A DNA stretch of 6,577 bases from Anaerolineales bacterium (GTDB lineage Bacteria > Chloroflexota > Anaerolineae > Anaerolineales > DRMV01), in assembly GCA_026991215.1 (NCBI GenBank), contig JALXBY010000073.1, forward strand, positions 1,067 to 7,643, given 5' to 3'. A program made the translations under genes and the position numbers. Positions within the stretch are counted from its first letter, which is position 1, and the number at the start of each line of letters is the position of its first letter. Below are positions 5,814 to 6,577 of the stretch, piece after piece. Under the pieces are notes generated by a model that ran no database searches, had not been told where the DNA came from, and saw only the letters and a list, made by a program, of their open reading frames with translations.

Positions 5814-6577
<764 letters not shown>

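Overview
This is a GC-rich bacterial chromosomal window in a gene-dense region. The lineage is tentative. Four points fit Chloroflexota, or less likely an actinobacterium-like relative: a SAM-I (S-box) riboswitch working by transcription termination, a zinc-ribbon threonine synthase with an HPTLSFKDR active-site motif, a single long bifunctional Rel, and an ATP-dependent hydantoinase B gene. No 16S rRNA or other decisive marker lies in the window. I see no mobile element, CRISPR array or tRNA.

Layout. Bases 1-55 hold the 3' end of an unidentified plus-strand gene. Bases 56-256 hold at most one weakly supported small ORF (74-205). A consensus-like promoter (TTGACA, 17 bp spacer, TATAAA; 257-285) then drives a leader of about 300 nt. 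The leader carries a complete SAM-I aptamer (352-496), a predicted antiterminator (485-524) and a perfect 9-bp intrinsic terminator with a T tract (511-538). Downstream is a two-gene plus-strand operon: a threonine synthase-family PLP enzyme (599-1849), then a homocitrate synthase-like DRE-TIM metallolyase (1938-3227). Both genes have strong Shine-Dalgarno sequences.

The minus strand carries the other two genes, convergent with that operon. They are rel (3278-5716), a complete bifunctional (p)ppGpp synthetase/hydrolase, and the C-terminal part of a hydantoinase B/5-oxoprolinase-family subunit (5814-6577), which runs off the right edge. hyuB lies 97 bp upstream of rel on the same strand, so co-transcription is possible, but nothing links the two functionally.

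The most interesting part is the SAM-controlled operon. A SAM-I OFF switch means both genes are read through when SAM is scarce. That is expected for methionine-synthesis genes. It is unexpected for a true threonine synthase, which would divert O-phosphohomoserine away from methionine, and for homocitrate synthase, which serves lysine or a Re-citrate function. Either aspartate-family pathways are coordinately tied to SAM here, or one or both enzymes have a role other than the standard annotation.
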